Assembly (NCBI GenBank): GCA_947496355.1
Contig: CANMCO010000006.1
Location: 124,001-188,000, forward strand
Reading direction: 5' to 3'
Origin: an uncultured Aquimarina sp.
GTDB lineage: Bacteria; Bacteroidota; Bacteroidia; Flavobacteriales; Flavobacteriaceae
Length of the DNA: 64,000 nucleotides
A program made the position numbers and the translations under genes. Shown piece after piece: positions 21,001-29,800 of this stretch. The notes beneath the pieces were generated by a model. The model worked only from the letters and a program-made list of their open reading frames with translations, searched no databases and had not been told where the DNA came from. The stretch's first letter is position 1. Each line of letters begins with the position of its first letter.

Positions 21001-21061
21001 TGCCAATCAATTTGGTTTTAATGGTGCATACTATTATCTAAGCACCAATATTACTTTTTAA
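18044..21061 (+). CDS. TonB-dependent outer-membrane receptor with STN signalling domain
   Basis: 1005 residues. An N-terminal extension with signal (a second Met starts the hydrophobic part; TYSQ cleavage region) is followed by an STN domain (about 50-115) of the type that contacts FecR, a carboxypeptidase-regulatory-like beta domain (about 138-200, ITGKITEEGSGTPLPGASV), a TonB plug (about 228-350, ending RLEVLRDGAAAQYGSDAIAG) and a long 22-strand-type barrel ending in Phe (TNITF). No SusD-like gene follows, so this is not a classical polysaccharide SusCD pair. With the ECF/FecR genes upstream it is a transducing receptor. The downstream organic-acid genes suggest the ligand, but only by context. 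Confidence 0.92.
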   Translation: MKKNLPIEEREQYIHSFFKNLKMKITGLILIVCAFQVTAEVTYSQEKIDLDLNQVPINKVFSEIKKQTSYKFFYSNSEIDDKRIISIKVKEASLSNVLFKLFTGQGITYRLINKQIVLKKESPKSQQKIPELADNLKTITGKITEEGSGTPLPGASVIIEGTEKGVVTDFDGNFSIDANLGDVLIISFLGFETVTIYVTDQDVYNIQLKPAASQLDDIVLVGSRARPRTDVERAVPVDVINSRDLVSTGQTDLGQQVQFTSPSFNSAKYGVNGTTNYAEPATLRGLAPDQSLVLVNGKRRHQFSALQLNVAPGLGTIVTDLNSIPTGAVKRLEVLRDGAAAQYGSDAIAGIINISLNDQNEGGNLASTAGIYNEGDGFTFKNSLNYGFSLGKEKSYFNFTLELFRFDGTNRSDPYTGNVYSNDDAEEAAIRAERGVYPEEPFVVGNYGANQNETYQGFVNIGYPISENWKLYGFGGVSRKDILAFGFFRNPARASRAVPEIFPDGYVPELPGTSFDFSTAIGIERTLKDGWNYDFSYNAGRNYLDLFANNTTNPSLGVASPTEFEVGRYDFRQQIAEANITKSLQIGNLESFDLAIGAAFRNDRFLLVKGSPESFAVGPLAATDGKDIGSSARPGIADTDENDLSRDNFGFYVDIESDITQKWLLGAAIRFENYSDFGSNLSGKLAARYKITDNFSIRGSYNRGFRAPSLGQIGNRVNTSSAQNGEIIITRQISSDNPALAQLGVQDPEAEISNNFNLGLTAKLFDDNLLLTIDAFQILIDDRIAITDRLSANDFPIINSLFENTREIRFFTNQIDTQTLGLDIVATYKNRFSERSNLTTTLAFTFNETTIEDQRPIPQGLLEGADPSQADKLLVGEVAQQLIEVAQPRTKLLFSLNYKYSKVAFTSRISHFGSVIARDATIGDQKFTAKTLTDLALSYDFSDKFTFTLGSNNIFDVFPDKWRNFQDGDSEQAASYANGQIPYTRNANQFGFNGAYYYLSTNITF

Positions 21062-21081
21062 AAGCTCATATTGAGTGGTTT

Positions 21082-21142
21082 GTTTGAAATTTGAACACAC
21101 CGGATAATACTATATATTTGAGTATTATCCGGTTATTCAAAC
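21082..21142 (+). terminator. Nested hairpin between the receptor and the transporter operon
   Basis: A perfect 11-bp inverted repeat (CCGGATAATAC 21100-21110 with GTATTATCCGG 21122-21132, extendable by one A-T pair) lies inside an outer 7-bp repeat (GTTTGAA 21082-21088 with TTCAAAC 21136-21142). There is no strong U-tract, so it may be an attenuator, an mRNA-stabilising structure or an operator rather than a simple terminator. Confidence 0.5.
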
Positions 21143-21182
21143 AAAGTAATGTTCAATAAAAACTTAATACCCAAAAGAACAA

Positions 21183-22091
21183 GTGATAAAACTATTAACA
21201 ATACTAGGTTGCATAGGATTGGGAATGATGCTGAAAAAGGTAAAACAACTTCCCGAAAACTTGTATCTCAAGTTAAACAGATTACTGATTCGTTTTTTTA
21301 TTCCGGTTTTAATTGTATTACATATTCCTGAAACTATTTTTACCAAAGCCCATATTTGGCCTGTATTATCTGCCTGGATTGTCTTTTGTGGAAGTTTGTT
21401 GTTCTTTTTTATTATAGGAAAATTGAAACCTATAGATCGGAATTCACTGGGAGGCCTTACTGTTACTGCTGGTATAGGAAGTATTTCTTTTGTTGGTTTT
21501 CCAATTTTTGAAATGTTATACGGTTCGGAAGGCCTAAAAATAGGGATAATAATCAGCACAATGGGCACCTTTGTAATATGCGTAACTGCAGGTGTTTTAG
21601 TGAGTTCGTGGTTCGCAGCCAAACAACCAAGTCCACGGTCAATCCTATTACCAATATTAAAATTTCCGCCATTCATTGCTTTTGCACTAGCATTGGTTTT
21701 AAATTTAAGTCTATACCGACATCCAGAGTGGCTAAGGAATATTCTTACCACAGTTAATTCAATTTTCCCATTTTTAGCATTAATAACTATAGGATTGGCC
21801 ATAAAATTTTCATTCAAAGAACTAAAAGACAGGCATCTTATATTAGGGCTTTCCTATAAATTATTTATAGCACCAATACTAGTTTTTCTATTTTTTTATG
21901 TTCTAGTAAAAAGAATAGATCTTATGGCTCAGGTATGTATTATAGCTGCCGGAATAGGATCTATGAATACGATTGCTATTGTTGCTATGGAATTAGGTCT
22001 TAATCCTGCTCTTTGTTCAAAAATGGTCGGGATTGGTATTCCTTTATCTATACCCATGTTGTTTGTCATAAACTTTTTACTAAACACTTAA
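21183..22091 (+). CDS. AEC (auxin-efflux-carrier) family transporter
   Basis: 302 residues with about 10 hydrophobic segments in two similar halves, characteristic of the AEC family of inner-membrane carriers. Bacterial members move malate, malonate or other organic anions. The start is a GTG at 21183, giving MIKLLTILGCIGLGMMLKK as a first membrane segment; no ATG fits earlier in frame. The stop codon is immediately followed by the ATG of the next carrier gene, which argues for translational coupling. The direction of transport cannot be told from sequence. Confidence 0.85.
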   Translation: MIKLLTILGCIGLGMMLKKVKQLPENLYLKLNRLLIRFFIPVLIVLHIPETIFTKAHIWPVLSAWIVFCGSLLFFFIIGKLKPIDRNSLGGLTVTAGIGSISFVGFPIFEMLYGSEGLKIGIIISTMGTFVICVTAGVLVSSWFAAKQPSPRSILLPILKFPPFIAFALALVLNLSLYRHPEWLRNILTTVNSIFPFLALITIGLAIKFSFKELKDRHLILGLSYKLFIAPILVFLFFYVLVKRIDLMAQVCIIAAGIGSMNTIAIVAMELGLNPALCSKMVGIGIPLSIPMLFVINFLLNT

Positions 22092-23573
22092 ATGAGAACC
22101 ACTTCAAAAATAAATTCTAAAAATGTAGGTATGATAAGCGGCCCTCTAGCCTTTCTTATCGTAAAACTATTCTTTAATCCAGAAGGATTATCACAAGAAG
22201 CCAATGCAATTCTAGCTAGTACATTATGGATTGCTATATGGTGGATTACCGAAGCTATTCCTATTGCTGTAACCTCATTATTACCCATTATTCTGTTTCC
22301 AATGTCTGGAGGTTTAGATATTAAAACAACTACAGCGGCTTTTGGTAATCACAATATTTTCTTATACCTAGGAGGATTTATTCTTGCAATTGGTATTGAA
22401 AAATGGAACCTCCACAAACGTATCGCATTAAACATTATTGCCATCATTGGCACTAATGTTAAAACCATGATATTAGGTTTTATGATTGCTACTGCTTTTT
22501 TATCAATGTGGATTTCTAATACAGCCACATCGGTAATGATGCTACCAATAGGAATTGCAATTATATCTCAACTTTCAGACAATCCGAATACTATCGAAAA
22601 TGAAAATAAAATCTTCGGGAAAGCCCTGATGTTGAGTATAGCATATAGTGCATCTATAGGAGGTATCGCATCTTTAATTGGCACTCCAACAAATCTCATT
22701 CTTGCAGGGATTATCAAAGAGATCTATGGGTATGAAATTACATTTACAAACTGGATTATGATTGGATTACCAATATCACTATTAATGCTTTTTTTAAGCT
22801 GGAGATATTTGGTTCAAATTGCTTTTACATTCAAACAAAAAGAATTTCCAGGGGGAAAAAATGAAGTAAAAAAACAACTAAAAGAACTAGGGAAAATTTC
22901 TTTTGAAGAAAAATGGGTACTCGCGGTATTCATATTTACGGCATTCGCTTGGATTAGCAGATCTTTTTTATTGCAACGCGTATTTCCAGCTATTGATGAT
23001 ACAATAATCGCAATATTTGCAGCATTATTGCTTTTTGTTTTACCAAGTAAACAAAAAGGAAAGCCTTTAATGAATTGGAAATCTGCTACCAAATTACCTT
23101 GGGGAGTCTTGCTCCTATTTGGAGGTGGACTAGCATTGGCCTCAGGTTTTAAAGAATCTGGATTGGCCCAATGGATAGGTGCACAAATGACATTACTTGA
23201 TGGAGTTCATTTATTTATACTGTTAGCCTGTATTGTGACTATAGTAAATTTCTTAACCGAAATCACTTCCAATGTTGCAACAACTTCGATGCTTTTACCC
23301 GTGTTAGCTTCAATGGCACTATCCTTAGATGTACATCCATTTATATTAATGGTAGGAGCTACCATAGCAGCATCTTGTGCTTTTATGCTACCTGTAGCAA
23401 CCCCCCCTAATGCAGTAGTTTTTGGATCTGGATATTTAACCATTCCGGATATGATGCGTAAAGGATTTTGGCTAAATATGATTTCAATTCTTATCATCAT
23501 TGGGTTTACCTACTATGCGCTTCCGTATCTATGGGATTTTAAGCCCAATTTTTTTCCAACAGAATTAAAATAG
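22092..23573 (+). CDS. DASS (SLC13) family sodium/anion symporter
   Basis: 493 residues with about 11-12 membrane segments. Family signatures are the SNTATSVMMLPI segment (about 138-150) and the second SNT-like segment EITSNVATTSMLLPVLASMA (about 390-410) with VATPPNAVVFGSGY after it. Both belong to the substrate- and Na+-binding loops of dicarboxylate transporters (succinate, malate, tartrate). It starts directly after the AEC gene stop with no gap. Together with the dehydrogenase two genes on, it points to import of C4-type dicarboxylates. Confidence 0.9.
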   Translation: MRTTSKINSKNVGMISGPLAFLIVKLFFNPEGLSQEANAILASTLWIAIWWITEAIPIAVTSLLPIILFPMSGGLDIKTTTAAFGNHNIFLYLGGFILAIGIEKWNLHKRIALNIIAIIGTNVKTMILGFMIATAFLSMWISNTATSVMMLPIGIAIISQLSDNPNTIENENKIFGKALMLSIAYSASIGGIASLIGTPTNLILAGIIKEIYGYEITFTNWIMIGLPISLLMLFLSWRYLVQIAFTFKQKEFPGGKNEVKKQLKELGKISFEEKWVLAVFIFTAFAWISRSFLLQRVFPAIDDTIIAIFAALLLFVLPSKQKGKPLMNWKSATKLPWGVLLLFGGGLALASGFKESGLAQWIGAQMTLLDGVHLFILLACIVTIVNFLTEITSNVATTSMLLPVLASMALSLDVHPFILMVGATIAASCAFMLPVATPPNAVVFGSGYLTIPDMMRKGFWLNMISILIIIGFTYYALPYLWDFKPNFFPTELK

Positions 23574-23581
23574 AATAAATA

Positions 23582-24460
23582 ATGTTCAAAAATTTCAAAA
23601 AAGATAAAATAAAAGTAAAGAGCATAAAGATAAACTATGTTATAGCAGGTAATGGTCCTCCGTTGCTATTATTACATGGTTATCCTCAAACACTCATTAT
23701 TTGGCACAAAATAGCACCGGCATTAACAAAAAAATTTACAGTTGTTGCAAGTGATCTAAGAGGTTATGGTGATAGCGATAAACCCAAAACTACAGAAGAT
23801 CATAAACCATACTCAAAAAGAGAAATGGCAAAAGATCAAGTACATTTGATGAATGCTTTAGGTTTTGATGAATTCTTTCTGGCTGGTCATGACCGAGGCG
23901 GTAGAGTTGCACATCGTATGGCTCTGGATCACCCCGAGGTTATAAAAAAAATGGCAGTTTTGGATATAGCCCCAACATATACCATGTATAAAACAACAGA
24001 CATGGACTTTGCAAAAGCATATTATCATTGGTATTTTCTTATTCAGCCGTATGATATTCCAGAACGAATGATAGGAGCTGATCCTCTATTCTATCTCAAT
24101 AAAAAATTTGGCCAATGGGGACGAGATAGTGAAGCATTTACGCGAGAGGCATTTGCTGAATATCTACGCTGTCTAACACCAGAAACTATACATGCCAGTT
24201 GCGAAGATTATCGAGCATCTGCTTCTATAGATATAGAGCATGATCAACAAGATATTGACAATGGAAACAAAATAAAATGTCCTGTTCTATGTATTTGGGG
24301 ACAAAAAGGATATGTAGGAAGAAAGTATGATGTTGTTTCCGAATGGAAAAAATGGGGAGATGATGTACAAGGTTATGGATTACCATGTGGACACTATTTG
24401 CCAGAAGAAGCTCCTAGAGAAACATTACAAGCAATTCTGGATTTCTTTTATTTTAATTAA
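23582..24460 (+). CDS. Alpha/beta hydrolase, fluoroacetate/haloacetate dehalogenase-like
   Basis: 292 residues. It carries the residues known for fluoroacetate dehalogenases: nucleophile D104 with R105 and R108 (GHDRGGR), acid D128 (VLDIAPT), the halide pocket H149-W150 (YHWYFLIQP) and Y210 (CEDYRAS), and the catalytic H271 (CGHYLPE). The nucleophile being Asp rather than Ser excludes an esterase and leaves dehalogenase or epoxide hydrolase. The predicted reaction is hydrolysis of a 2-haloacid to the 2-hydroxyacid (fluoroacetate to glycolate); epoxysuccinate-type hydrolysis is a possible alternative given the tartrate-dehydrogenase gene next door. It sits 8 bases after the DASS gene. Confidence 0.82.
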   Translation: MFKNFKKDKIKVKSIKINYVIAGNGPPLLLLHGYPQTLIIWHKIAPALTKKFTVVASDLRGYGDSDKPKTTEDHKPYSKREMAKDQVHLMNALGFDEFFLAGHDRGGRVAHRMALDHPEVIKKMAVLDIAPTYTMYKTTDMDFAKAYYHWYFLIQPYDIPERMIGADPLFYLNKKFGQWGRDSEAFTREAFAEYLRCLTPETIHASCEDYRASASIDIEHDQQDIDNGNKIKCPVLCIWGQKGYVGRKYDVVSEWKKWGDDVQGYGLPCGHYLPEEAPRETLQAILDFFYFN

Positions 24461-24471
24461 AAAAAACAATT

Positions 24472-25530
24472 ATGAATACTTATAAAATAGCAACCGTTCC
24501 CGGAGATGGAATAGGAAACGAAGTAATACCTGAGTCCATTCAATTATTAGATGTAGTCGCTTCAAAATGTGGTTTCAAATTAACATATCAAAATTATGAT
24601 TATTCGTGCAAACGATACAAAGAAACTGGAAAAATGATGCCAGATGACGGATTGAATCGCCTTCGGGATAGTGATAGTATCTTCCTGGGTGCCGTAGGTT
24701 ATCCAGGAGTACCAGATCATGTATCGCTATGGGGGTTACTCGTTCCAATTCGTAGATCATTTCAGCAATATATTAATTTAAGACCCGTGAAATTGCTAAA
24801 AGGTGTTGAATCGCCTTTGCGAAACCCAGGGAATATAGATTTCTATATTGTAAGAGAAAATAATGAAGGGGAATATTCTTCTATTGGAGGAAAACTAAAC
24901 GAAGGTACAGAGTATGAAGTTGTAGTCCAAGAAAGTATTTTTACCAAACGTGGTGTTGATCGAGTAATGCGATTTGCATATGATCTTGCAAAAAAAAGAA
25001 ATAAAAAATTAGCCAGCGCAACCAAATCAAATGGTATTATTCATACAATGCCGTATTGGGACGAAAGATTCAAGGACATCGGAAAAGAATATCCAGATAT
25101 TGAACAATCACAGTTTCATATCGATATTTTGTCGGCACATTTTGTACAACATCCCGATTGGTTTGATGTAGTTGTTGCCAGCAACTTGTTTGGCGACATT
25201 TTATCAGACCTAGGGCCTGCTGTAGTTGGCGGAATGGGAATTGCCCCCGGAGCCAATATCAATCCAGAAAAAAAATATCCTAGTATGTTTGAGCCAGTTC
25301 ATGGGAGTGCTCCCGATATTACTGGAAAAAATTTAGCAAATCCAATAGCTTGCTTTTGGACTGGAGCTATGATGTTGGATCATTTGGGAGAAGCCGATGG
25401 TGCTACATTGATAGTAGATAGTATTGAAAAATTAACTTCAGAAGGAAGAGTGTTAACTCGAGATTTGGGAGGTAAAGCTTCTACCCAAGAAGTTACCAAA
25501 GAAATTATCAAAATAATTAAGAACAGTTAG
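24472..25530 (+). CDS. Tartrate / D-malate dehydrogenase (isopropylmalate-dehydrogenase-like)
   Basis: 352 residues, a full-length member of the isocitrate/isopropylmalate dehydrogenase superfamily. The N-terminal nucleotide-fold strand is ATVPGDGIGNEVIPE; the substrate helix is LLVPIRRSFQQYINLRP, where Leu-Leu at the specificity position resembles tartrate/D-malate enzymes rather than LeuB; metal Asp residues are in SNLFGDILSD; and the NAD-binding loop is EPVHGSAPDITGK. It oxidises a 2-hydroxy-dicarboxylate with NAD+ and Mg2+/Mn2+, often with decarboxylation. It is the last gene of the carrier and hydrolase operon and starts 11 bases after the dehalogenase-like gene. Confidence 0.85.
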   Translation: MNTYKIATVPGDGIGNEVIPESIQLLDVVASKCGFKLTYQNYDYSCKRYKETGKMMPDDGLNRLRDSDSIFLGAVGYPGVPDHVSLWGLLVPIRRSFQQYINLRPVKLLKGVESPLRNPGNIDFYIVRENNEGEYSSIGGKLNEGTEYEVVVQESIFTKRGVDRVMRFAYDLAKKRNKKLASATKSNGIIHTMPYWDERFKDIGKEYPDIEQSQFHIDILSAHFVQHPDWFDVVVASNLFGDILSDLGPAVVGGMGIAPGANINPEKKYPSMFEPVHGSAPDITGKNLANPIACFWTGAMMLDHLGEADGATLIVDSIEKLTSEGRVLTRDLGGKASTQEVTKEIIKIIKNS

Positions 25531-25690
25531 CCTGAAAAAACTAAGAGAACCTCAAAAGTCTTCATCGCGAGTATAGTTAAAGAATCTGTCAAATTTAAGT
25601 CACTAAAGGACAGACCCTTTTAAAATTAAAATTTCTCGTGATGACTTTTTTGGGCCTTTTCAGAGAGCCTCTTTTAGTTTAGGTTAAAAT
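25531..25690. repeat. Imperfect palindrome, possible MITE or IS remnant
   Basis: The sequence near 25551-25573 (CTCAAAAGTCTTCATCGCGAG) and that near 25635-25657 are imperfect inverted copies (AAAAGTC-ATC-CGAG core). A smaller inverted repeat (TCTGTC / GACAGA) lies inside, and matching CTAA(G/A)AGA ends lie outside. This looks like ends of a decayed insertion element with no transposase left. No target-site duplication could be defined. The 488-base gap to 26018 holds only this and the gene remnant on the minus strand. Confidence 0.35.
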
Positions 25691-25925
25691 TATTCTTTTA
25701 ATTTGATTATAGTCTTGTCCATATTTCCAATAGATAATTCTATCATAAACATATTTCGCGCTCACCGATAGAATTCTATCTATCTTAACTAGTAGCATTA
25801 CAGAAGCATTTTCCAACTTGGACTTCTAAAATGACTTCTTGGTTTCTTTCATCAAAGCCATGAAGAATTGTGTGGTTTTTGATAGTAAGCTCTATAAATT
25901 TCATTATAAATTGTTTTTTTCGCAT
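25679..25925 (-). pseudogene. Decayed small gene remnant
   Basis: On the minus strand an ATG at 25925 opens a 46-residue frame with a protein-like sequence (MKFIELTIKNHTILHGF..., ending CFCNATS) that stops at 25785. The +1 frame then continues coherently (VKIDRILSVSAKYVYDRIIYW...) to a stop at 25679. The two parts read as one short protein broken by a frameshift. The family was not recognised. It adjoins the palindromic repeat, so it may be a decayed element-borne gene. Confidence 0.3.
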
Positions 25926-26018
25926 TTCAAAAGTACCAGATTTTAACTTAACACCCCTTTAAGACTTTAGCATTTCCATTTTATTTACTTTAGGGTCTTC
26001 ATAGTCAATCATCAAAAA

Positions 26019-26792
26019 GTGCCAAAAATACTTCTTCTTTTCGCTGTAATTACTCTTAGTTTTATTAGTAGAGCCCAGGAAAATATTACTATAACCTATA
26101 CCGGAAATATGGGATTATATATCTCGGATAACCAATTTTCGGTGCTTATAGATGGTTTACATACTAAGTACGGAGATGACTATCTATTTCCTACAGAAGA
26201 ATTAGTAAATAAGATAAGTACCAAATTAAAACCGGATGTTATTTTGTTTACTCATTACCACGGTGACCATTTTAGCGCACAACTAGCCAAAAATTATCTC
26301 CAAACAAATCAAAAAGCTAAGATTTTTGGGCCAAATCAAGTAACAAATAATGTAACCACATTTAATGATCGTGTGCACAGTATATCAGTAAAAAATTACA
26401 CCAAACAAACAACCATTGTTGGCAATAATAAAATTATTGGTCTTAAAATAGATCATGCTGGAAAAAGACATGCTAAAGTAGAAAATGTAGGATATATTGT
26501 GAATATAGGAAGCAAAAAAATATTACATGTTGGGGATACGAATTGGTTAGAAGAAATTCAATTATTTGATAAATTAGAATTATTCAAAGAAGAAATAGAC
26601 ATTGCAATTCTCCCCTATTGGATGCTTATGCAAAATAACGCTGCGGACTTGATTAAAAAACATATCGGTTCTAAACTTATAATTGCTACTCATATATCTC
26701 CAAGAATTAAAGAACAAGAACTCTTAAAATTAAAGGATCAATATCCAAACATACATTTTCTGACAAAATTAGAACAACAAATACAACTATAA
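26019..26792 (+). CDS. Metallo-beta-lactamase-fold hydrolase, exported
   Basis: 257 residues. The start is a GTG at 26019, giving a signal peptide that ends SRAQ near residue 19. The zinc motif H79-Y-H81-G-D83-H84 (THYHGDHFS) is followed by a later His in DHAGKRHAKV and an Asp in HVGDTNW; together these fit an UlaG/RomA-like branch of the superfamily that acts on phosphodiesters, lactones or lipids. The substrate is unknown. It lies 18 bases before the BNR-repeat gene and is probably co-transcribed with it. Confidence 0.85.
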   Translation: MPKILLLFAVITLSFISRAQENITITYTGNMGLYISDNQFSVLIDGLHTKYGDDYLFPTEELVNKISTKLKPDVILFTHYHGDHFSAQLAKNYLQTNQKAKIFGPNQVTNNVTTFNDRVHSISVKNYTKQTTIVGNNKIIGLKIDHAGKRHAKVENVGYIVNIGSKKILHVGDTNWLEEIQLFDKLELFKEEIDIAILPYWMLMQNNAADLIKKHIGSKLIIATHISPRIKEQELLKLKDQYPNIHFLTKLEQQIQL

Positions 26793-26810
26793 TTAACTCA
26801 CATTGATAAA

Positions 26811-29800
26811 ATGAAAAAAATAATTTTTCTACTTCAACTTATAATTATTTCTACGATATCAGCACAGGAATTCTCTATGGATCTTGTTAAGGATCTTACT
26901 CCGCGTAATATTGGTCCAGGAGGAATGAGTGGACGAGTCACAGCAATAGACGTCGTAACTTCAAATCCTAATATTATATATGCGGGAACGGCATCTGGCG
27001 GTTTATGGAAATCAACCTCTGGAGGTATTAAATGGCAACCTATTTTTGAAAATGAGGTTACAGCTTCTATTGGTGCAGTTGCGATACAACAATCTAATCC
27101 TTCGGTAATTTGGGTTGGAACGGGAGAAGGAAACCCAAGAAATAGCCTTAACGGAGGATATGGTGTTTTTAAATCTCTTGACGGCGGTAAAAGTTGGAAA
27201 AGTATGGGGTTAGAAAAAACACGCCATATTCATAGGGTCATCGTTGATCCTACTAATCCAAGTACGGTTTATGTAGCTGCAATCGGTTCACCTTGGGGAG
27301 AGCATCCAGAAAGAGGAATCTTTAAAACTACCGATGGTGGTGTGACCTGGAATAAAATCTTATTTGCTAATAATAAAACAGGGGCGGCAGACCTCATTAT
27401 GGATCCTAAGAACCCTAATAAATTAATTGCGGCCATGTGGGAACATAAGCGTGACCCATGGTTTTTTAAATCAGGTGGTAAAGGTTCTGGACTTCATATT
27501 ACACATGATGGTGGTAAAACCTGGGAGAAACGTACCGAAGAAGATGGTCTTCCTAAAGGTGATTTAGGTAGAATTGGAATAGCAATAGCACCTAATAAAC
27601 CTGAAATTATCTATGCATTAATCGAAGCAAAAAAGAATGCGCTTTACAAATCAACAGACGGGGGATTTAAATGGGAAAAAGTCAATGACAAAAATGATAT
27701 TGGAAACCGCCCATTTTATTATTCAGATATATTTGTTGATCCACAAAACGAAAACAGAGTATATTCTGTATTTACCTACGTAAATGTTTCTGAAGACGGG
27801 GGGAAAAACTTTTCGCAGTTAATGCCTGCTTATGGTGTTGATAATGGCGTACATCCCGATCATCATGCCTGGTGGATTCACCCTAATGATGGTAATTACA
27901 TGATTGATGGTAATGATGGTGGTTTAAATATCACTCGCGATGGAGGAAAAACCTGGCGTTTTATTGGTAATTTGCCTGTTGCACAGTTTTATCATATTAG
28001 TATAGATAATGAGTTTCCATATAACGTATACGGAGGTATGCAAGATAACGGAAGTTGGAGAGGTCCTGCTTATGTATGGAAGGCACAAGGGATAAGAAAC
28101 TCATATTGGCAAGAAATCTCTTTTGGAGATGGTTTTGATGTTGTACCAGACAGAGATGATTCTCGTTATGGTTGGTCAATGAGCCAGCAAGGATTTGTAC
28201 TTAGGTATGACTGGAAAACGGGTAATAATTATATCGTAAAACCTACACATCCTGATCCTGAGGTAAAATTACGCTTTAACTGGAATTCTGCTATTAATAT
28301 TGATCCCTTTAATAATAGTACTCTTTATTTTGGTAGTCAATTTGTACATAAAAGTGCAGACAAAGGAAATACTTGGGAAATTATTTCCCCAGATTTAACT
28401 ACTAATGATCCTGAAAAACAAAAACAAGCAGAAAGTGGTGGATTAACTATGGATGCTACCGGAGCAGAGAATCATTGTACTGTTCTAGTAGTAGAACCTT
28501 CTCCGTTAGAACAAAATATGCTTTGGGCAGGTACCGATGATGGACGGGTACATGTTACTCAAAACGGGGGAGCAAATTGGACAGATGTTTCAAAAAACAT
28601 AAAAGGACTACCCGTGGGCAGTTGGATTGTACAAATCAAAGCTTCAAACAAAAAGAAAGGAGAGGCACTATTGGTGGCAAATGACTATAGAAGATTTAAC
28701 TATACACCTTATGCATATAGAACCTCTGATTATGGTAAAACCTGGACCAGAATAGTCGACCAAAACGATGTAAAAAGTTATGCGCTTAGTATTGTAGAAG
28801 ATCCTATTGAAAAGAATCTTTTGTTTTTAGGTACAGACGATGGATTATATATTTCTATAACTGGCGGAAATAGTTGGGTAAAATGGACAAAAGGATTTCC
28901 TACTGTTTCTGTAAAAGATTTGGTGATCCAACCACGAGAGCACGATTTGGTAATCGGTACTTTTGGTAGAGCTGCATGGGTTTTAGACGATATCAGGCCA
29001 TTAAGAGCTCTTGCAAAAAACAAAGCTGTTTTGAATCAAAAATTACAACTTTTTGAGCCTCCAACGGCATATCAAGCAGCATATCAGCAACCTACCGGAA
29101 GTCGTTTTGGAGGAGATGCCCTATATAGTGGAAAGAATCGTGAATATGGCGCGCTTTTATCATATTTTATACAAGTAGAAGAGAAAAAGAAAGAAGATAC
29201 TGAGAAGGAAGAAGAAGATAAAGAAGATGCTGCAGATGATGAAAAAGATGAAGCCAAAGTAAAATGGGATTCAATTCATTTAAAAATTTATGATGGAGAT
29301 CGTTTAATTAGAACACTCAAAGAAAAGACGCCTGACTCAACCGGTTTTCATAAAACGAAATGGCTTATGGATGAAAAAGGTGTCGATCGTCCTTCTAGAA
29401 AAATAGAAAAACAAGATAAAGAACCTGGCGGAGTTACTGTGAAACCAGGGAAATATAAATTGGTGATGGAATATGGAGATCAAAAATCTGAAGCTATGAT
29501 CGAAATACAATCCGATCCAAGACTAGAAGTTTCTCAGAAAAATATTAATGATTTATATACTACTTCAAAAGATTTGGAAAAAATGACCCAAACGGCTGCA
29601 GATGCTGTAAAACAGCTTGTTGAAAGTAAGAATATAGCTTCCAAATATCAGAAGGAACTTAAGAAATTGGATAAAAAGAAGTTCAAAGACCAAATTAAAT
29701 TATCTAAAGATATTTCCAAAAAAATCGATAGTGTAATAGCTTTCTATATTGGTAAAGAAGATAAACGTCAGGGAATCACACGTAATCCAGAGGTAACGGT

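Noticed and set aside
18044..21061. Polysaccharide utilisation locus centred on the TonB receptor
   Set aside because: No SusD-like gene and no glycoside hydrolases follow; neighbours are organic-acid carriers and enzymes.
21164..21817. Minus-strand open frame of 217 codons opposite the AEC carrier
   Set aside because: It is antisense to a clear membrane carrier gene, with a composition mirroring hydrophobic codons.
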